A program made the translations under genes and the position numbers. Under the pieces are notes generated by a model. That model was not told the origin of the DNA, did not search any database, and saw only the letters and a list, made by a program, of their open reading frames with translations. From Lachnospiraceae bacterium (lineage in GTDB: Bacteria > Bacillota > Clostridia > Lachnospirales > Lachnospiraceae): a DNA stretch of 64,000 nucleotides. The DNA lies in NCBI GenBank assembly GCA_017936785.1, contig JAGBEV010000053.1, positions 83,548-147,547 of the forward strand, in the 5' to 3' direction. Positions within the stretch are counted from its first letter, which is position 1. Every line of letters starts with the position of its first letter. Positions 35,582 through 44,938 of the stretch are shown one piece after another.

Positions 35582-38164
35582 TTATGCTTTTTTTGCCACA
35601 AGATTATCATTTTCCACATCAATAAGGATTTCATCTCCGGTTTCCACCGCATCTGCCAAAATCAGTTTTGCAGCAGCAGTCTCCACGTATTTCTGGATAT
35701 ACCGTTTTAAAGGTCTTGCTCCGTAAACCGGATCATAACCGTTTTCCACGATAAAGGTCTTTGCAGCATCGGTACAGCTTAAATGCAGTTCTTTATCCGA
35801 AAGACGCTTGTTCAGATCCTCAATGATCAAGTCAATGATACCACCGATATTGTCTTTTGTCAGCGGTTTAAAGAGAATTGTTTCATCCAGTCTGTTCAAA
35901 AACTCCGGTCTGAAATGGGCACGAAGCTCGTTCATGACCAGATTTTCCGCCTCAGGAGAAATCTCACCTTTTTCATCAATGCCGTCTAACAAATATTGCG
36001 CTCCGATATTGGAGGTCATGATCAGAATGGTATTTTTAAAGTCCACAGTTCTGCCCAGGGAATCGGTAATCCGTCCATCATCCAGCACCTGTAACAGCAC
36101 ATTAAATACATCGGGATGCGCCTTTTCCACCTCATCAAAAAGCACTACAGAATAGGGTTTTCTTCTGACCGCTTCCGTCAACTGACCGCCTTCTTCATAT
36201 CCCACATATCCGGGAGGCGCTCCGATCAATCTGGATACGGAGTATTTCTCCATATATTCACTCATGTCGATACGGACCATATTGGATTCATCATCAAACA
36301 GCGCCTGCGCCAGAGTTTTTGCCAGTTCCGTCTTGCCCACACCGGTGGGTCCTAAAAACAGGAAGGAACCGATGGGTTTGCTCGGGTCCTTGATGCCCGC
36401 TTTGGAACGCATGATGGCTTCTGACACCTTTGTCACACCTTCATCCTGTCCGATCACCCGTTTATGAAGTTCATCATCCAGATGCAGGGTTTTATTTCTT
36501 TCACTTTCTGTCAGCTTTGCAACGGGGATTCCCGTCCATCTGGAAATGATCTTTGCGATTTCATCCTCATCCACGCTTTCATGAACCAGACTTCTGTCGC
36601 TTTCCTTGACTTTCTGCTCTTCTAATTCCAGTTCCTTCTTCATGGAAGGCAGTCTGCCATAGCTTAATTCTGCCGCCTTTTCCAGATTTCCTTCTCTGGT
36701 GGCGATCTGAATCTCATTGTTGATGCTTTCTATATCCTCACGAAGTTTTTGCAGCTTTTCTACACTGTTCTTCTCATTTTCCCAGGTAGCCTTCTGGCTG
36801 GCAAAGGTTTCCTTCAGCTCAGCAAGTTCTTTTTGCAGATCTTCCAGACGCTCTTTGGAGATGCGGTCGTCTTCTTTTTTCAGCGCCGCTTCTTCTATTT
36901 CCATCTGCATGATACGGCGGTTTAATTCATCCAGCTCTGTTGGCATGGAATCCAATTCGGTCTTGATCAGCGCACATGCCTCATCCACCAGGTCGATTGC
37001 CTTATCCGGCAGGAAACGGTCCGTAATATAACGGTTGGAAAGAACTGCTGCGCTTACCAGCGCATTATCCATGATCTTTACTCCGTGGAATACTTCATAA
37101 CGCTCCTTTAAACCACGGAGAATGGAAATGGTATCCTCTACCGTAGGCTCATCTACTGTAACGGGCTGGAAACGGCGTTCCAAAGCCTGATCCTTTTCAA
37201 TATACTGCCTGTATTCATCCAGGGTGGTTGCACCGATACAGTGCAGCTCACCTCTTGCCAGCATGGGCTTTAACATATTGCCCGCATCCAATGCGCCGTC
37301 TGTCTTACCGGCTCCCACAATGGTATGAAGCTCATCGATAAACAGGATGATCTGACCATCGCTGTTTTTTACATCATCTAACACCGCTTTCAGACGTTCC
37401 TCAAACTCGCCCCGGTATTTTGCTCCTGCTACCAGAGCGCCCATATCCAATGAGAAAATCTTTTTATCCTTTAAGCTCTGAGGCACGTCTCCTCTGACAA
37501 TACGCTGTGCCAGGCCTTCTACAACTGCGGTCTTACCTACGCCCGGTTCACCGATCAGGACCGGATTGTTTTTGGTCTTTCTGGATAGAATGCGGATCAC
37601 GTTACGGATTTCGCTGTCCCTGCCGATTACCGGGTCTAACTTCTGGTTTTTGGCTTTCTCCACCAGATCCTGTCCGTATTTTTCCAAAGTATCATAGGTT
37701 GCCTCGGGATTATCGCTGGTTACCCGCTGATTTCCTCTGACTGTGGACAAAGCCTGAAGGAAACGCTCTCTGGTAATGCCATATTCCTTCATCATTTCTT
37801 TCATTGCCGCATTGGGATATTTTAATAAGGATAAAAACAAATGCTCAACGGAAACGTATTCATCTCCCATTGCCTTTGCCTCATCCTCTGCGGAAACAAG
37901 GACCTTATTCAATGCCTGACCCACATATACCTGTCCGCCCTGGACTTTGACACGCTTATTTAACAATTCCTTTGCGTAGTTTACAAAGTGATCCGTCTGA
38001 ATCTCCATCTTTTCAATGAGTTTTAAGATCAGACTGTCTTCTATGGAAAGAAGGGATACTAACAGATGCTCCTGTTCAATCTCCTGATTTCCATATTCAT
38101 AAGCCAGTTTTTCACAGCCGTTAATGGCTTCCATTGACTTTTGTGTAAATTTTGAAATGTTCAT
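35582..38164 (-). CDS. clpB: ATP-dependent chaperone ClpB
   Basis: An 860-residue disaggregase that works with DnaK to rescue aggregated proteins. N-terminal Clp repeats (about 1-145), first AAA+ domain with Walker [14 protein letters not shown], a coiled-coil middle domain (about 400-520), and second AAA+ domain with [14 protein letters not shown]. The M domain is what separates ClpB from ClpC. The gene has a long leader of about 340 nt with a CIRCE operator at the promoter, so HrcA represses it and heat induces it. GGGG lies before the ATG. Confidence 0.97.
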   Translation of the reverse strand: MNISKFTQKSMEAINGCEKLAYEYGNQEIEQEHLLVSLLSIEDSLILKLIEKMEIQTDHFVNYAKELLNKRVKVQGGQVYVGQALNKVLVSAEDEAKAMGDEYVSVEHLFLSLLKYPNAAMKEMMKEYGITRERFLQALSTVRGNQRVTSDNPEATYDTLEKYGQDLVEKAKNQKLDPVIGRDSEIRNVIRILSRKTKNNPVLIGEPGVGKTAVVEGLAQRIVRGDVPQSLKDKKIFSLDMGALVAGAKYRGEFEERLKAVLDDVKNSDGQIILFIDELHTIVGAGKTDGALDAGNMLKPMLARGELHCIGATTLDEYRQYIEKDQALERRFQPVTVDEPTVEDTISILRGLKERYEVFHGVKIMDNALVSAAVLSNRYITDRFLPDKAIDLVDEACALIKTELDSMPTELDELNRRIMQMEIEEAALKKEDDRISKERLEDLQKELAELKETFASQKATWENEKNSVEKLQKLREDIESINNEIQIATREGNLEKAAELSYGRLPSMKKELELEEQKVKESDRSLVHESVDEDEIAKIISRWTGIPVAKLTESERNKTLHLDDELHKRVIGQDEGVTKVSEAIMRSKAGIKDPSKPIGSFLFLGPTGVGKTELAKTLAQALFDDESNMVRIDMSEYMEKYSVSRLIGAPPGYVGYEEGGQLTEAVRRKPYSVVLFDEVEKAHPDVFNVLLQVLDDGRITDSLGRTVDFKNTILIMTSNIGAQYLLDGIDEKGEISPEAENLVMNELRAHFRPEFLNRLDETILFKPLTKDNIGGIIDLIIEDLNKRLSDKELHLSCTDAAKTFIVENGYDPVYGARPLKRYIQKYVETAAAKLILADAVETGDEILIDVENDNLVAKKA

Positions 38165-38201
38165 GACTAAAGCACCCCTTTCTGTGCGATCAAATGGTTA
38201 G

Positions 38202-38500
38202 GAAATAATCAAGGTGTTGTGGAAATGATAAACGGGACGAAAGCCCGGAAATCTTTTGTTTTTTGGACAGAAGTTTTGAAACTTGTTTTTCTAACAGAAT
38301 GGACAAGATATTGAGTGCGGACGGGTCGGGTTCAACGGACATCCTGTCCGGAGAACCCTAATCCTGCCATCCTTGGCAGGATTTCCCTGTTTTTCTGACC
38401 ATTCTGTAAGAAAAACTACGTTTCAAAACTATTGCCCAAAAAACAAAAAATTTCCGGGCTTTCTGTCTTTGATTATTTCCACTTTTCTTTGATTATTTCA
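38202..38500. ncRNA. Large structured element in the clpB leader
   Basis: Arms 38202-38302 and 38399-38500 are complementary over about 100 bases at roughly 80 percent, with the exact stretches AAAGCCCGGAAA and TACAGAATGG/AACAGAATGG-type ends. The 96-base tip holds two further hairpins: GGGTTC/GAACCC closed by CGGACA/TGTCCG (38328-38358) and AATCCTGCCA/TGGCAGGATT (38360-38383). It is transcribed in the clpB leader if the promoter at 38513-38541 is used. It could be a regulatory RNA, a heat-sensing structure, or a MITE-like insertion. Confidence 0.65.
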
Positions 38501-38512
38501 TGTTCTGTTATT

Positions 38513-38541
38513 GTTATAGCACGAAAAATTAGCACTCGCAA
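38513..38541 (-). promoter_or_regulatory. clpB promoter
   Basis: On the minus strand, TTGCGA (38536-38541) and TATAAC (38513-38518) are separated by 17 bases. The -35 box lies within the CIRCE element. Confidence 0.7.
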
Positions 38542-38555
38542 GATGAGAGTGCTAA
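38529..38555. promoter_or_regulatory. CIRCE operator (HrcA site)
   Basis: TTAGCACTC (38529-38537), nine bases, GAGTGCTAA (38547-38555): an exact match to the CIRCE consensus. It overlaps the clpB promoter. HrcA binding here represses the gene at normal temperature. hrcA itself is not in the window. Confidence 0.97.
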
Positions 38556-38623
38556 TAATTTTATAAAATATTTGTAAACTATTATTTATATGGATTTCAT
38601 TCTAAAATTTAGTTCTTTTTTTA

Positions 38624-38652
38624 TTGTTATTTTCCACATCTTGCGCTACAAT
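38624..38652 (+). promoter_or_regulatory. Promoter of the Hol-Tox mRNA
   Basis: TTGTTA (38624-38629) and TACAAT (38647-38652) with a 17-base spacer, about 60 bases upstream of the toxin ATG. Confidence 0.65.
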
Positions 38653-38719
38653 TTTTCCGTGGAACAATCGTGTTATAGGGTGGGCTGACCTCCATTTTTG
38701 ACAGAATGGGGGTGATGCT

Positions 38720-38809
38720 ATGAAAAATCATTTTGATTTTAAGGACTTAATGACCTTTGGTCTTTTCCTTTTGGCATTGCTTACATTCGTTTTTGCGTAT
38801 TGTAAGTAG
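38720..38809 (+). CDS. Holin-like small membrane toxin (Hol-Tox type)
   Basis: A 29-residue peptide, MKNHFDFKDLMTFGLFLLAL then LTFVFAYCK. It has one membrane span preceded by a charged N-terminus and matches the putative holin-like toxin family of type I toxin-antitoxin systems in Firmicutes, with its FG.F..ALLTF core. The ribosome site GGGGGTG is strong. GGTGGGCTGACC in the 5' region is nearly complementary to GGTCAACCCACC after the gene (one mismatch in 12), so the mRNA ends can pair, a common device in type I toxins. An antisense RNA overlaps the 3' end. Confidence 0.8.
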   Translation: MKNHFDFKDLMTFGLFLLALLTFVFAYCK

Positions 38810-38817
38810 CTATACAT

Positions 38818-38908
38818 AGAAAAACCACCCTAATACTTTGAGCGGTTATAGGGTGGAATTTCTACTTTATCAATCGGTCAACCCACCTTGAGCGGTTGTT
38901 CCTTTTAT
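38818..38908 (-). ncRNA. Candidate antisense antitoxin RNA
   Basis: A minus-strand promoter (TTGCAA at 38938-38943, TATATT at 38915-38920, 17 bases apart) points at a hairpin CCACCCTA/TAGGGTGG (38825-38856) followed by five or more Ts at 38818-38824. The transcript would be about 90 nt and would overlap the 3' part of the toxin mRNA. Direct repeats TTGAGCGGTT at 38838 and 38888 lie within both RNAs, like the repeats of the Fst/par system. Confidence 0.7.
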
Positions 38909-38914
38909 GTTTTC

Positions 38915-38943
38915 AATATAGCATATTTATTTATGCTTTGCAA
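38915..38943 (-). promoter_or_regulatory. Promoter of the antitoxin RNA
   Basis: TTGCAA (-35) and TATATT (-10) with a 17-base spacer on the minus strand, facing the toxin gene. Confidence 0.7.
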
Positions 38944-39052
38944 GCAATATAAGTCTGCGGAGCCTTACTGATTTTCCCGTTGCACAAGCATAGCAGAGTA
39001 GACATAGATATAAAGTTTTCCAATTCTGCCTTAAGGAGTTGTAGGAAAATTT

Positions 39053-39535
39053 CTACTTTATATGAAGATTAACTAAAAAGTCTACTATCCGCTCTTCATT
39101 ATCCGTTTCATCTGATTTTGTAACAATCATATACAAAATCATTGTAATAATTATTCCTAATGGAATTATAATTATCCCCATATACGGTGCCTGAATCATA
39201 AACCATAGCATTCCAATCCACATAACGATCAAAAAGGAATACCACAATAATTTTACATGTCCTGCAGGAACAAATCTTCTCTCAAGAATACTACTACCCC
39301 CACATTCCCTTATATATGCTTCAAATCCTTTAAAACCCCCGAAGCCACTATGTCTTCCTGTATAATATATAAATATTTGATCATCTTGAATCTTGCTTAA
39401 AAAACTATTCGCTGCATAAGTGTTCGTTAAATTATATTCATATGTTTTTTCCTTTAAAAGCCTCAAGTAATCTTCTTTCCTTAAATGACTTCGCAATTTT
39501 ATTATATTTTCGTTACTTTCAGTATTTATACTCAT
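39053..39535 (-). CDS. Two-span membrane protein of unknown function
   Basis: A 160-residue protein with a soluble N-terminal half (charged, about 1-88) and two membrane segments (about 92-112 and 118-140), ending with a charged tail. No recognised family. It starts 22 bases after the 39558-41216 gene on the same strand, so they are co-transcribed. The AAAGGA next to its ATG is closer than usual, so the exact start is uncertain. It closes the accessory tract of lipoproteins and membrane proteins. Confidence 0.6.
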   Translation of the reverse strand: MSINTESNENIIKLRSHLRKEDYLRLLKEKTYEYNLTNTYAANSFLSKIQDDQIFIYYTGRHSGFGGFKGFEAYIRECGGSSILERRFVPAGHVKLLWYSFLIVMWIGMLWFMIQAPYMGIIIIPLGIIITMILYMIVTKSDETDNEERIVDFLVNLHIK

Positions 39536-39557
39536 TCCTTTCTTTTTTCATGAAAAC

Positions 39558-41216
39558 TCACTCCTTAGCCTTCTGTTTCCATTCTACATCCAATGTATTT
39601 TGGACATATTTCTCATAAAGCTCATGAAATTCGTCTTCTGTAATGCTTTCCTCCGTCCCTTCTTCCAGTCCTCCGATATATTGCGTATATTTAGTTTCCT
39701 CAAGCCCTGTGTATTCCCCTGCAAACCATACCTGGAAAAAAATCACAGCCTCCATTTCATTCTCATCATTCAGGCGGTAAACGCTATATTGATTTCGTCC
39801 TGCATGACTTTCATCCACCATGACAATTTCTTTATTTTCATTTATGATTTCTCTTGTGGCCCCGCTATAAAAGGGCGGCGAAACCCAATAGATTTCCTCC
39901 TGATCTATCGTTAATATTTGCATGAATATCCCCGGCGGATAGATGATCAATTCCTGAATACCATCGTCATTCAGATCAACATAGGTATAATTCAACGATC
40001 CATTTTCATAATAAGAAGACAATATTTCTCCTCCATTGGCATCTGTTATTTTACCGTTTAAAAACTGACAGTATAATGTCATTTCATCATCCTGCATAAT
40101 ATCTACTATTTCTCCCCGAAAATTAATACCGATTCCCGTATCAGGATCTATTGTGATCCAGTCCATGGTAGCCGTATGTGATTCATCTTCATTTTTGATT
40201 GCTTCATACAAATGGACTACTGCATTACCCCCATCATCATAACGTTCAATATCTGCATGGGGATAACCGGCAAACGGGGTAAGTATCATCTCCTCATCCA
40301 GATTTAATCTGTCTTCCTCCGGTATTTCTGAATCATAAGATATCAGCTCAACTTCTAAAATTCCCTGATCGTGATCTATATGCAGATAGAATTCCGGAAA
40401 TACTTCATCTTCCCCATAAATATAATATACATCCCCACTGCCATGGGCAGCATAAAATGACTGATATAACAGCCTCTCATCTTCTCCATAATAATAGTCC
40501 GCACTGCTGCGGTACGTGCCAAAAACACTGGTATTATGCCGATACTCTTTTCTCTGTAATGTTCCATCGTCCCTGTATGTCCAATCAATTTCAAGCAAAG
40601 AAGAGGGGTTCTCATCCTCGTCTGATTTTACAATCCCCTTTGATTCAAAGTGTTGTATACCATAGGGATAATCTAAAGACCGCTCTATAGATTCCTCATA
40701 TTCAGATACAGCTGTTTTCCCCGTACTTCTTTTGCAGGACAGCCTTGAAGCACTTGCCAGATCAGCCCATGCTTCCATAACAGAATATTGTGGTTCTCCA
40801 AAATTTCCGGCATAAAAACGGAAGCCTTCCTCCTGCTTATTTTCCTCTTCCGGATAATATCGGATTCCGCACCCTTCCCCGGAAGCATCGTCATAATATA
40901 ATGCTAACTGTAAGCTTCCATCTTCTGTATCATATTCCCAGAATGGTTTATCTTCTTCAAAACCACAATCTGCAATAAAATCCGATGCACATTTGTAATA
41001 TACGATCTCATAGGAATCCCTGTTATCTGTTACCTGGAATGATATCTCTTCTTCTGCATTGTCCATGCTATCTGTTGCACTATCCATACCATCTACTGCA
41101 TTTTGGGTTTGAGTATCCCTCTGACCGGGGTTTCTGCTGCCAGCCACAGCAAACATCAAAATACAGATAAAAATACATATAATTAAAAATATGATCCCTT
41201 TTTTTACCCTCTTCAT
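39558..41216 (-). CDS. Membrane-anchored extracytoplasmic protein with a calcium-loop-like motif
   Basis: A 552-residue protein with one N-terminal membrane anchor (about 7-25) and a large acidic extracytoplasmic part rich in Tyr, Asp and Glu. Near residues 412-424 the phrase YVDLNDDGIQELIIY resembles the D-x-N-x-D-G calcium loops of EF-hand or FG-GAP proteins. No catalytic motif is visible. It is followed by the two-span protein at 39053 and preceded within 18 bases by the duplicated lipoprotein. Function unknown; surface or secreted role inferred. Confidence 0.65.
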   Translation of the reverse strand: MKRVKKGIIFLIICIFICILMFAVAGSRNPGQRDTQTQNAVDGMDSATDSMDNAEEEISFQVTDNRDSYEIVYYKCASDFIADCGFEEDKPFWEYDTEDGSLQLALYYDDASGEGCGIRYYPEEENKQEEGFRFYAGNFGEPQYSVMEAWADLASASRLSCKRSTGKTAVSEYEESIERSLDYPYGIQHFESKGIVKSDEDENPSSLLEIDWTYRDDGTLQRKEYRHNTSVFGTYRSSADYYYGEDERLLYQSFYAAHGSGDVYYIYGEDEVFPEFYLHIDHDQGILEVELISYDSEIPEEDRLNLDEEMILTPFAGYPHADIERYDDGGNAVVHLYEAIKNEDESHTATMDWITIDPDTGIGINFRGEIVDIMQDDEMTLYCQFLNGKITDANGGEILSSYYENGSLNYTYVDLNDDGIQELIIYPPGIFMQILTIDQEEIYWVSPPFYSGATREIINENKEIVMVDESHAGRNQYSVYRLNDENEMEAVIFFQVWFAGEYTGLEETKYTQYIGGLEEGTEESITEDEFHELYEKYVQNTLDVEWKQKAKE

Positions 41217-41234
41217 TATAAAATTTCCCCCTTC

Positions 41235-43388
41235 TTATTGCCTGAAGGTTCCTCCCACGCCAGCATCCTTCCACGAGGTGACTCCCCGCTCTTCCTTTCT
41301 CCAATAATCCTTTACATAGCTGTCCCAGATCACATTCTCATATTGTATAACCGTTTCATCTCCTTTGGGCGGAATCATATAATTTACCGTTATGATTCCG
41401 TTATCCCACTTTATGATAGATGACACTTCATAACCTTCTGCTTCAATTTCCGCCACCATATCAAAACCGCAGGATTGTTTCAGCAAAAGCCAGGAAATTT
41501 CTTCTCCCTGACATTTTTCAAATTCATTGGATGTCCAGCCATACCTATAAAAACAGGGTTTATAGATATGCCCTGACCAAAGGTCCTTTTCCGGATCATA
41601 ATAATGATCCTCCTCATCCATCCAGATTGCCAGAATCCTTCCATAGTAAGAATCACATGTAAGTTCCCCCATTCCTGACACCGGACTTTCTACGGGTTTC
41701 CCGTTTTCCACAGTCCATATTTCACTTTTCACAATTTCAGGGGATTCCACGTTGTTAAGATATATATATCCCAGTCCTCTTCCAAGGCTCATTTTTCCGT
41801 CTATCAGACAATAATCCCCTTCTGCCAGCTGCACACATGAATCCGTTCCTACAAACCAAAGAGAACCGCTGTACAGGCTTTCGTTTTCATCCTCTTCACA
41901 TTGCCCTAGAAAGGCAAATGCTTCATATGTCCCATCACGGTCCAGATCATCATATTCAAACCTGATAATTTCATCCTCTTTTGCGCCTGACATTACAAGC
42001 AGTCTGCTCTGCAATGCCGTCTTTTGACCGAGAATCAGGTCTTCCAAAGCTTTCGTTAAAGCTTCGTCCATGTCCGCATCCCGGATCTGGCTGCTTTTGT
42101 CATATGTCACGCTTTTTCTATTTTCACCATATTGATCCCATGCAGAATCTGCTTCATCATACTGCTCTTTTGAGACTTCTTCCCCATCTAAAAAATATGT
42201 CCAGGTTTCTTCTTCCGTTTCGCTGTTAAAATCCCAGAGCTGACTAAAGCTTTGCAGTTTGGTTTCCTTTGTACCATCTATCTGATATATGGTAGTATAG
42301 ATGTTTCCGCCGCTATCATAATCGGAGAAAATGATTCCTTCCCTTTCTATATAACCTGCACCTCCGTATTCCCCATACTCACCGATATGTACCGTTTCTC
42401 CATTCTCATAGGTATAAATTTTTGCACATGATGCATGTGCCTGATAATCAAAGATGACCAGTTCGGGAATGGTATCATGATCCAAATAGATTAAAGAAAA
42501 TCGTGGTCCCTCTCCTTCCCCCGCATAATCTTCCCAGCCTTTTACATAATCATCTAAAAAGCTTTTATATGCCTTTAGCACATCTGCTTGTCCGGATACC
42601 TGCATCTGCAATGCCTCAGATCCTCTTTTCAGCTCTATTTTATCTATCAGGTCAAAAAGTGAGGTTTTTAAACTTGCTTCATCCATGGGAATACCATCAT
42701 CATACCCAATATAAATCCATTCATAATTAGCCCATAATTCCTGCCAGTCTTCATCATACTCTTCCTTAGATACAGGAATTTCATCAACTTCATAAAGAAG
42801 ATTTGTATATGGATCGTCCTGTGATAAATCAGGATAAGAATGTCTGCTATGTATAAGTGAAGCTTCGCCATCCTCCATCTCATAAATGTTGTCTATGAAT
42901 TCTCCCATTCCCGTAAAGGAACTTGAGATCAAGCCTTCCTTTTGTACATAACTCATGCTCCCCATGGAACCAAATTCACCTATCTCCACTATATCATCAT
43001 CATAAGTATAAACTTTCACTCCCGCAGCATGACCATAATCATCCATGATCAGCAATTCAGGAATTTCATCATCATCAATGAAAGCCAGATAAAATCTTGG
43101 TTTAACAAACTGAGCAGAACTATCATCTGCATATTTCTCTAAAAATTGATAATAAGCTATTGCATAAGGAGCTTCCGATAGCATGTTTTCTGATAAAGAG
43201 GTCTCAGATTCAGACAGGAATTGCCCGGTTCTTTCTTTTTCCGAAAACTCATTCTCTGAATCCAAAAAGCTGTTATCCGATATACTTTCTTCCTGTTCCG
43301 TTATTTCTTTTTGACAGCCGGTCAATAACAAACAGACCAATGAAATAAAGAATAGAATTCTTTTTTTATACCTCTTTAATCCGCTCAT
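41235..43388 (-). CDS. Large lipoprotein with a tandem duplication
   Basis: A 717-residue lipoprotein (lipobox LLTGC, cysteine 25). Two repeats of about 145 residues occupy about 78-220 and 273-421. Shared landmarks are RFYLAFIDDDEIPELLI versus RFSLIYLDHDTIPELVIFD, then AKIYTY-like, GEFGSMG versus GEYGEYG, and IPVSKEEYDE versus EVSKEQYDE. A third DLDRDG loop lies near 480, and the C-terminal 230 residues have no repeat. No enzymatic motif seen. Repeats with IPEL-containing acidic loops resemble FG-GAP or VCBS-like surface domains. GAGGAG precedes the ATG. Confidence 0.75.
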   Translation of the reverse strand: MSGLKRYKKRILFFISLVCLLLTGCQKEITEQEESISDNSFLDSENEFSEKERTGQFLSESETSLSENMLSEAPYAIAYYQFLEKYADDSSAQFVKPRFYLAFIDDDEIPELLIMDDYGHAAGVKVYTYDDDIVEIGEFGSMGSMSYVQKEGLISSSFTGMGEFIDNIYEMEDGEASLIHSRHSYPDLSQDDPYTNLLYEVDEIPVSKEEYDEDWQELWANYEWIYIGYDDGIPMDEASLKTSLFDLIDKIELKRGSEALQMQVSGQADVLKAYKSFLDDYVKGWEDYAGEGEGPRFSLIYLDHDTIPELVIFDYQAHASCAKIYTYENGETVHIGEYGEYGGAGYIEREGIIFSDYDSGGNIYTTIYQIDGTKETKLQSFSQLWDFNSETEEETWTYFLDGEEVSKEQYDEADSAWDQYGENRKSVTYDKSSQIRDADMDEALTKALEDLILGQKTALQSRLLVMSGAKEDEIIRFEYDDLDRDGTYEAFAFLGQCEEDENESLYSGSLWFVGTDSCVQLAEGDYCLIDGKMSLGRGLGYIYLNNVESPEIVKSEIWTVENGKPVESPVSGMGELTCDSYYGRILAIWMDEEDHYYDPEKDLWSGHIYKPCFYRYGWTSNEFEKCQGEEISWLLLKQSCGFDMVAEIEAEGYEVSSIIKWDNGIITVNYMIPPKGDETVIQYENVIWDSYVKDYWRKEERGVTSWKDAGVGGTFRQ

Positions 43389-43515
43389 TTCAATTTCTCC
43401 TCATCAATTGCAAACAAGAATCCACAATCAACAGTTACAGCCTGCTGATTCTGAAAATCACCCGCTTTCATAATGGCATAACATTGCATCTTTTTTGCAT
43501 CATGATGAGTTTGCG

Positions 43516-44202
43516 TTAATTCTGCTGCACTTCTTCCAATTTATCTAAAAACGCTTCGTATTTTTCTATGGGGGTATCATAACAAAAGGGGTCTGTCTCA
43601 TCCAGCCATCTGTCACTGATATTTCCCGCTTCTACTGAATACAGATACAGGCTTCCTTCTACGCCAAAACGTCCAACATAATTATTTTTTAGATCATATT
43701 GATACAGTTCATTAAACCGTATGGTCATATTTTGCAGTTTTTGGGCTGTTTCTTCCGTATGTTCCAACATAAGAACAGGATAAACAAATGCATCATCTGC
43801 TTCACATTCAGCTTCATTGTTAATCTCGATCTGTTCCTGCTTTATGCAATAGAGGAGAAGTTTTTGAGAGTAATTATCCTGATAAATCCAATCTCCGGTT
43901 TCAAATGGCTTGGCATATGCGATAAAACGAATCTCTTTGTTTTCCTTATCCTGCAATACTACTGCAGGACATTTCAATTCACGCTGTGTATCCGGTTCGC
44001 CATCTGTATAGGAAATATAAGTAAATTCATCGATTATTTGAAAGTCTTTTTTATATTCCCACTCCATATATGCTAATATTTTCTTACTGTCAGTTTTGTT
44101 TCCATATAATGAGAGAACAACTGTTAATATAAAAATCCCTATGGCTGCAGTAAATGTTGCGACTAATAGAACTCCTTTTTTAGGCTTATGCAGTTTTCCC
44201 AT
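43516..44202 (-). CDS. Single-pass membrane protein of unknown function
   Basis: A 228-residue protein with a short basic N-terminus, one membrane segment (about 10-32) and a mixed alpha/beta extracytoplasmic domain of 190 residues. No known motif. It belongs to the run of unrelated single-span proteins between 39 and 48 kb. The shape, a signal-anchor followed by a small domain, is shared by its neighbours at 44250, 44939 and 45834. Confidence 0.6.
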   Translation of the reverse strand: MGKLHKPKKGVLLVATFTAAIGIFILTVVLSLYGNKTDSKKILAYMEWEYKKDFQIIDEFTYISYTDGEPDTQRELKCPAVVLQDKENKEIRFIAYAKPFETGDWIYQDNYSQKLLLYCIKQEQIEINNEAECEADDAFVYPVLMLEHTEETAQKLQNMTIRFNELYQYDLKNNYVGRFGVEGSLYLYSVEAGNISDRWLDETDPFCYDTPIEKYEAFLDKLEEVQQN

Positions 44203-44249
44203 TCTTTTCTCCTCCTTAAAGCAATCAGATTCAGACTATCTCTCTTACA

Positions 44250-44720
44250 TTAATGCCCTTCTATGTTATCTGCAAAGGGTGCGCTCTGATTTAAATACAT
44301 CAAATAACAATGGACAGATGTTTCAGGGATATCCATTTTTTCACAGAATTTGTAATATCCATCCTGCCGTCTTTCTTCTATAATATCCATCTTTTCTATC
44401 CAGCATGACCATTCATCAAATTCATAATGATCCTTTAATTTATCCTCAATATCGGATATGCTGTCATCTGTCCTGAATACTACTACCGTCAGCATATCCA
44501 CATGATTACCCGTTCCGCTTGTGTTTCCGGTTTCAGAATATGTATCAATGATCTCTGCATTGGTCAATTCCTTTTGGATGACATTTTGCAGTTTTCCTGT
44601 CTGCCGCCAGGTGGCGGTGTGATTAACGACCATCCCTGCTATTTCAAATGCTATTACTAAAAGGATAAGTGCGATTGGAATACAGACTATGATCTTGATC
44701 ATTCGCTTTATTAGCTTCAT
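44250..44720 (-). CDS. Single-pass membrane protein of unknown function
   Basis: A 156-residue protein: membrane segment at about 8-32, then an acidic extracytoplasmic domain (ISDIEDKLKDHYEFDEWSCW). AGGAG eight bases before the ATG supports the start. It overlaps a short frame at 44644-44916. No family recognised. Confidence 0.6.
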   Translation of the reverse strand: MKLIKRMIKIIVCIPIALILLVIAFEIAGMVVNHTATWRQTGKLQNVIQKELTNAEIIDTYSETGNTSGTGNHVDMLTVVVFRTDDSISDIEDKLKDHYEFDEWSCWIEKMDIIEERRQDGYYKFCEKMDIPETSVHCYLMYLNQSAPFADNIEGH

Positions 44721-44916
44721 ACCATTTTCTCCTATCTAAAATTTGGAACACCAATGAAAATTCATCCGGCAGATTAGAAATTTTTGTATCCCTATAATAC
44801 TTTTCATTGCAGACATAGTTGTACGCAGACATTTCTTTATTATATTTCTCCGTATCATACATATTTTTGTAGGAAAATCCTAAATATTTAAGTTCGTTCA
44901 TATTGTACTTTAACAT
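44644..44916 (-). CDS. Short frame, possibly a truncated gene
   Basis: 90 codons on the same strand as its neighbours. The first 60 or so look like real protein (YLGFSYKNMYDTEKYNKEM, then NYVCNEKYYRDTKISNLPDE). The last 25 lie inside the start of the 44250-44720 gene in another frame, and have a different character. There is no clear ribosome site. I read it as a gene fragment truncated by rearrangement; a functional small protein is possible. Confidence 0.35.
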   Translation of the reverse strand: MLKYNMNELKYLGFSYKNMYDTEKYNKEMSAYNYVCNEKYYRDTKISNLPDEFSLVFQILDRRKWYEANKANDQDHSLYSNRTYPFSNSI

Positions 44917-44938
44917 TTCTTTCTTTTTTCTTTTGCAA

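Noticed and set aside
38303-38398. Tip of the clpB leader structure as a tRNA gene
   Set aside because: Two hairpins are present, but there is no T-loop GTTCRANNC with a proper acceptor stem, anticodon arm or CCA context.
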